A DNA stretch of 37,530 bases from Candidatus Woesearchaeota archaeon (GTDB lineage Archaea > Nanobdellota > Nanobdellia > Woesearchaeales > GW2011-AR4), in assembly GCA_016784105.1 (NCBI GenBank), contig JADHVG010000006.1:1-37530 (forward strand), given 5' to 3'. The position numbers were made by a program, and so were the translations under genes. The notes beneath the pieces were generated by a model. That model had not been told where the DNA came from, did no database searches, and worked only from the letters and a program-made list of their open reading frames with translations. Of this stretch, positions 36,277 to 37,530 are shown piece after piece. How positions within the stretch are numbered: position 1 is the stretch's first letter; every line of letters starts with the position of its first letter.

Positions 36277-36376
36277 CACTGGACATTCTAAAACCTTCAA
36301 ATTCTTCTATTTTAGACCTTAAAACTAGCTAATTCTATTTTTTGCTCACTGGACATTTGTGGATGAGGTATTTAAA
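36277..36376 (+). promoter_or_regulatory. Promoter of the 91-aa gene with two CACTGGACAT motifs
   Basis: CACTGGACAT at 36277-36286 and 36347-36356, then 7 nt, then TGAGGTATTTAAA (36364-36376), identical to the mcm TATA context. Confidence 0.6.
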
Positions 36377-36414
36377 GAATCTTAGATATTATAGTTATGT
36401 TGTTGAAAAACACC

Positions 36415-36497
36415 ACCTCCATCCCTGGGGCCTTGCTTAGGCAAGTGCTCACCAACAGGGGATGCTGAAATAAGACGCGAAAGCAAAGAGGTAAAAA
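36415..36497 (+). promoter_or_regulatory. Candidate structured 5' leader (cis-regulatory RNA) that can pair with the SD
   Basis: ACCTC(36415-36419)/GAGGT SD(36488-36492); CATCCCTG(36420-36427)/CAGGGGATG(36456-36464); CTTGC-TTAG-GCAAG (36432-36445); about 95-nt leader by TATA position. Confidence 0.45.
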
Positions 36498-36773
36498 ATG
36501 AATAAAGTACAAACAGAACAAGTGTCCGGTAACATGCCGGAAAAAAAGTTTTCTACGGGCAGTTTAGTGGCTACGGTCTGGGAGAACCAGGCTAAAAGCA
36601 AAGAAGGAGATAATGTAAGTTTTAGGACTGTATCGTTTCAAAGACGTTATAAGGATAAGAACGGTGAATGGCAGTCCACTAACACTCTAAGAATAAATGA
36701 TTTGCCTAAAGCCTCCTTAATTTTGGGGAAGGCTTACGAGTATATTGTTATGAAAGATATGCAAACTGCATAA
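36498..36773 (+). CDS. Small conserved-looking protein next to radA, possibly nucleic-acid binding
   Basis: FSTGSLVATVWENQAKSK..VSFRTVSFQRRYKDKNGEWQSTNTLRINDLPKASLILGKAYEYIVMKD; SD GAGGT. Confidence 0.8.
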   Translation: MNKVQTEQVSGNMPEKKFSTGSLVATVWENQAKSKEGDNVSFRTVSFQRRYKDKNGEWQSTNTLRINDLPKASLILGKAYEYIVMKDMQTA

Positions 36774-36828
36774 TTTTTCTTTTTTTTATTTAAACTATAA
36801 ATATAAAAAAATTTAAAAGGTGATACCG

Positions 36829-37530
36829 ATGGAACAAGTATTAGTTCAAGAAGAAGTTTTAGAAAAAGAAATAAATTCAGCAAAAAAATCTAAAGTGCAA
36901 ATAGAAGATAAAAAGGAAGAAAAACCTACAATTAAAGAAAAAACACTTTCCGATCTTCCAGGTGTAGGTCCGGCTACAATTGAGAAATTGGAAACGGTTG
37001 GTTATAAGGATCTTATGTCGGTTGCGGTAGCAACTCCTGGAGAGATTATTGATGCTACTGGGATGACTCAGGCAGCAGCCAAGAAGATCATAGCTCTGGC
37101 ACGTGAGTCCATGGAGATGGGTTTTGAGTCTGGAGAGGATATTTTAAAGAAACGAGAGGAAGTTCTTAGGATTTCGACTTCTTCAAATAACATTGATGCT
37201 TTGTTGGAGGGAGGTTTTGAAACCGGAGCCATAACTGAGTGTTTTGGTGAGTTTGGTTCTGGTAAGACTCAGATAGGTCATGTTTTGGCTGTTAATACAA
37301 TAAAGCAGTATCCTGATGCGGCTGTTGTGTACATTGACACCGAAAATACTTTTAGACCTGAGAGAATTATTCAGTTAGCTAAGGGGGCTGATTTAGATCC
37401 GGAGGAGGCATTGAAAAAGATAAGGGTGGCTAAGGCTTATAATTCTGACCATCAGATGCTTCTTACTGAGAAAGTGGAAGATTTGATGAAAAATGAGGGA
37501 TTAGATGTTAAGCTTGTTATCATTGATTCT
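36829..37530 (+). CDS. radA: RadA recombinase (truncated by window end)
   Basis: Hh[45 protein letters not shown] Walker [23 protein letters not shown]; open to the last base. Confidence 0.96.
   Translation, partial: MEQVLVQEEVLEKEINSAKKSKVQIEDKKEEKPTIKEKTLSDLPGVGPATIEKLETVGYKDLMSVAVATPGEIIDATGMTQAAAKKIIALARESMEMGFESGEDILKKREEVLRISTSSNNIDALLEGGFETGAITECFGEFGSGKTQIGHVLAVNTIKQYPDAAVVYIDTENTFRPERIIQLAKGADLDPEEALKKIRVAKAYNSDHQMLLTEKVEDLMKNEGLDVKLVIIDS

Noticed and set aside
36277-36356. CACTGGACAT sites as primary Orc1 ORBs
   Set aside because: Only one copy extends to TCCAGTGGAAA; the strict position upstream of TGAGGTATTTAAA at two genes favours a transcription operator, so ORB is kept only as an alternative
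1-37530. CRISPR arrays, IS elements, rRNA genes
   Set aside because: No regularly spaced repeats, no recognisable transposase, no rRNA-like segments seen by eye

Overview
The window is an AT-rich, densely packed archaeal region. Its gene content (family-D DNA polymerase DP1/DP2, Orc1/Cdc6, MCM, TBP, aIF2-beta, RadA) and many small membrane proteins suggest a DPANN/Woesearchaeota-Pacearchaeota-like genome; the taxonomy is inference. Layout: (i) orc1/cdc6-DP1-DP2, then aIF2-beta, a SpoIIM-like protein, an OB-fold protein, MCM, TBP and RNase P p30; (ii) a Cys-paired repeat protein overlapping an Lnt-like apolipoprotein N-acyltransferase; (iii) an ~18 kb run of about 18 same-strand genes (14.7-32.5 kb), with two large Cys-rich secreted proteins and 16 proteins sharing a short basic K-[KRS]-[GAS] N-terminus followed by one hydrophobic helix (type IV pilin-like); (iv) RPA, a YdjM-like protein, a small membrane protein, an orphan-gene cassette bounded by inverted repeats, a 91-aa gene with a structured leader, and a truncated radA. 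The most interesting signals are: an origin-like region upstream of orc1 with inverted TTCCATNRGAAAT boxes flanking AT-rich DNA, part of which recurs upstream of tbp; a promoter motif CACTGGACAT-N7/9-TGAGGTATTTAAA shared exactly by mcm and the radA-adjacent gene; the pilin-like cluster; a GC-rich ncRNA candidate with two UUUGAU hairpins; a leader RNA whose 5' end can pair with the Shine-Dalgarno; and a 1.7 kb cassette bounded by 14+9 bp perfect inverted repeats. All family calls come from reading motifs. No searches or folding programs were run.
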